The position numbers and the translations under genes were made by a program. 64,000 bases of DNA, taken from contig BLLK01000069.1 in assembly GCA_021927905.1 (NCBI GenBank), forward strand, positions 1,302,001-1,366,000, given 5' to 3'. Positions 62,181 through 64,000 of this stretch are shown here, piece after piece (position 1 is the stretch's first letter; each line of letters starts with the position of its first letter). The notes under the pieces were generated by a model, which saw only the letters and a list, made by a program, of their open reading frames with translations, had not been told where the DNA came from and searched no databases. The stretch is from Chaetoceros tenuissimus. Its lineage: Eukaryota > Bacillariophyta > Thalassiosirophyceae > Chaetocerotales > Chaetocerotaceae.

Positions 62181-63245
62181 CTAATTGCTCAATTCTCCAA
62201 CGTAAATAGATTTATCAGAAGAACTCGAAGCAATTACGTTTTGAGTTGGATGAAAGACAACAGAATTAACGCAGCCCTTGTGTCCTGGGAGATAATACAA
62301 TTCTTCTGAAGTCATTTCATCCCAGATATGAACAACTTTGTCTGCACTACCTCCAGTGACCATGTTTCCGTCACTTGACCAAGCACAATTCAATAGTCCC
62401 TTTTCTGCATTATGAGTTGCACCAACAAAAGTCTTGCAATGTCTCTTTGTACCATCAGGTACGAATGGTCTAATATCCCAGCTTTTCATCGTAGAGTCCA
62501 TAGAATTGCTCAGTAAATGAGTACCTTTTGGATGAAGTGCCAAAGAAGTAATCGTATCACTATGAGCTTTAATCATCATACTCTTGTCACCAGTCCTTAA
62601 ATCCCAAGCAGTGATACAATTATCGATGCCAGCGGAATAAACACTATGACCATCCATACCAAATACCACAGAAGTCACTGGAAATTCGCAATCAAAAGTG
62701 GACATGGCAGGAGCAGTGCCCTTCACTCTAGCATCCCACAATTTCACCAGTCCATCATCACTCGCACTGACAAATAACTTATTGGATAGCGACGATGCAG
62801 CAGGACTTACATCCACATCATTTACAATTGCAGTGTGACCATTGTCACCTTTAAATCTACGAATACGTTCACAAGTATGTCCATCCCAGAAAGCAATGGT
62901 TTTATCTGCTGAAGCAGTCAAAATATTTTCTCCATCGGAAGTCCAAGCCACATCTAACACAGCGTTCTTATGACCAGAGAGTACATTTATGTTTTCACAG
63001 TCACCCGATGCATTCCACAAAAGGCAAGTCATGTCAAATGATGAAGAGAGTAAATATTCACCGTCTGGCGAGTATGCTAGTGCATATACTGACCCTTTGT
63101 GTCCTGTTAATTTCATAGTTGGATGCGATAAAGTTGAGGTTCGAAATGTCTCTGTTTGTGGAGGCTGATCATCAGGATTATAGAGCGTTAGCTCTGCCGA
63201 TGGACCAGCCTCTTCTGTCCGTTGTCTCTTGTGTGGATTCGACAT
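62181..63245 (-). CDS. SNRNP40: U5 snRNP 40 kDa protein, WD40 (SNRNP40/Prp8BP)
   Basis: 354 residues from the ATG at 63245 (MSNPHKRQRTEEAG); an in-frame extension upstream is not supported by conservation. It forms a seven-bladed WD40 propeller: MKLTGHKGSVYALAYSPDGE, VLSGHKNAVLDVAWTSDGE, SADKTIAFWDGHTCERIRRF, SASDDGLVKLWDAR, SAGIDNCITAWDLRTGD, MDSTMKSWDIRPF and LPGHKGCVNSVVFHP. Length (human 357), the basic N-terminus and the MKSWDIRPF segment identify the U5 snRNP 40K protein, which binds Prp8 in the spliceosome. Nuclear. Confidence 0.93.
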   Translation of the reverse strand: MSNPHKRQRTEEAGPSAELTLYNPDDQPPQTETFRTSTLSHPTMKLTGHKGSVYALAYSPDGEYLLSSSFDMTCLLWNASGDCENINVLSGHKNAVLDVAWTSDGENILTASADKTIAFWDGHTCERIRRFKGDNGHTAIVNDVDVSPAASSLSNKLFVSASDDGLVKLWDARVKGTAPAMSTFDCEFPVTSVVFGMDGHSVYSAGIDNCITAWDLRTGDKSMMIKAHSDTITSLALHPKGTHLLSNSMDSTMKSWDIRPFVPDGTKRHCKTFVGATHNAEKGLLNCAWSSDGNMVTGGSADKVVHIWDEMTSEELYYLPGHKGCVNSVVFHPTQNVIASSSSDKSIYVGELSN

Positions 63246-63755
63246 GCTTTTAAATAGTTGAATAGATGGTATAAGTATCCTTAGTGAGAAGTAGATACTG
63301 GTACAATGGTAAAAGTGATCGGATTGTTGTTGTAACAAGATGTGTGAGATGTGGCGGCTGTTAACCCATAACGCGATATCTATAGTAAAGTTAACATAAA
63401 GGTTAGGAACCTCACAACATAGAACGACGCAACGACAACGGCAGGGCAGCGAAGAATTTTAGTGCGCATCTATGAGTGTTCTTATTGACATAATTGCATC
63501 CAATAGTTCCGCAGAAGCAGTACTCGTACTTCTATTGATCTGCATAACTTGGTGTGTTGCTCAAGTGCCTGTACAAATTCATTTGGGTCGTCTATAGCAT
63601 TCTGTTTTGTTTCAATTCCTATCAGAAAAGTTTCATCGAAAAATAGAAGCTCTCATTCATTCGAGACAAAAGATTCAACAGACATTTTTCTTCTTCTGTT
63701 ACTTTTTTTCTTCTACCTTCACTCGTTACAGTTCCATCGATATCAAATATAAACT
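63246..63755. other. Divergent intergenic region
   Basis: 510 bp between SNRNP40 (minus) and the gene starting at 63756. Open frames here have no features. A pyrimidine-rich stretch lies just before the next start. Confidence 0.5.
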
Positions 63756-64000
63756 ATGCAATCAATGCAACGACTTCGAGCCTTAAGAGCTCATTCCTCC
63801 AAGAATAGATTATCTCTCTTTCATTCCAAAACATGCAACATCTCCACTTCCAGTACAAAGAATCGCCTGAATTCTTTCCTAAACACGAAAATGACCCAAA
63901 GTCAAACAAGCTACCCATCACTGGATCGTAATTTACGTACAAACATTCGGCTACTTGCAACTTTGACCAATGAAGCAGAGGCAAGAGCAAATGCTCGAGT
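63756..64000 (+). CDS. Start of a gene, probably mitochondrial protein (3' end outside window)
   Basis: The frame opens at ATG 63756 and stays open to the right edge (about 81 codons). The first 45 residues (MQSMQRLRALRAHSSKNRLS onward) are rich in Arg, Ser and Leu, with no acidic residues: a typical mitochondrial presequence. The following segment LRTNIRLLATLTNEAEARAN is too short to assign a family. An intron within the visible part cannot be excluded. Confidence 0.6.
   Translation, partial: MQSMQRLRALRAHSSKNRLSLFHSKTCNISTSSTKNRLNSFLNTKMTQSQTSYPSLDRNLRTNIRLLATLTNEAEARANAR

Overview
The window is nuclear DNA of a diatom or a close stramenopile relative. It is AT-rich by eye. Genes lie close together on both strands and have either no introns or a few short GT-AG introns of about 65-120 bp. 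Many predicted N-termini are a signal peptide followed by a Phe-containing motif like the diatom ASAFAP plastid-import signal (THAFAP, SGAFAP, SAFVP, EGFAP, VDAFNIAP). A centric, Chaetoceros-like species would fit, but I cannot name the species.

Left part (1-13.9 kb): a tandem duplication of a Zn/Cd-type P1B ATPase gene with a large His/Cys-rich N-terminus. Copy 1 runs off the left edge and copy 2 is complete. The copies are almost identical. They are separated and followed by two diverged copies of a roughly 2.1 kb non-coding foldback element with terminal inverted repeats of about 390 bp. The duplication boundaries fit an unequal crossover inside the terminal repeat of this element.

Middle part (14-31.5 kb): a small plastid-targeted protein, the GPI-anchor enzyme PIG-A, an unknown ER-lumen protein ending in HDEL, a two-pore cation channel, the transcription-coupled repair ATPase CSB/Rad26 (8 exons), a nitronate monooxygenase-like enzyme, the NEDD8 E1 regulatory subunit and an MFS proline/betaine-type transporter. 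A 2.3 kb gene-poor stretch with a recurring CCCCGGCAAAA motif follows.

Right part (33.8-64 kb): plastid Obg GTPase, an alpha/beta hydrolase, a Golgi-type sulfotransferase-like protein, a P5C-reductase-like protein, TAF8, a protein with eight helicase-associated repeats, a single-chain aconitase X, a Patched/SSD transporter, an ALDH11/GAPN-like dehydrogenase, an RluA-type pseudouridine synthase, a TPR protein, ABC1 kinase, a TLC-domain protein, a plastid-type MAPR heme-binding protein, U5 snRNP 40K, and the start of a probably mitochondrial protein at the right edge. Most are housekeeping genes with no evident shared pathway. Convergent neighbours are packed with only about 20-150 bp between stop codons.

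The most promising unexplained item is a small plastid-targeted reading frame on the minus strand (57066-57368). It is interrupted by one in-frame TGA and followed, in its predicted 3' UTR, by a hairpin with the layout of a eukaryotic SECIS element. It could be an undescribed selenoprotein, or a Trp-to-stop pseudogene. Next to it lies a 537 bp Mutator-like MITE with a 9-bp target-site duplication.
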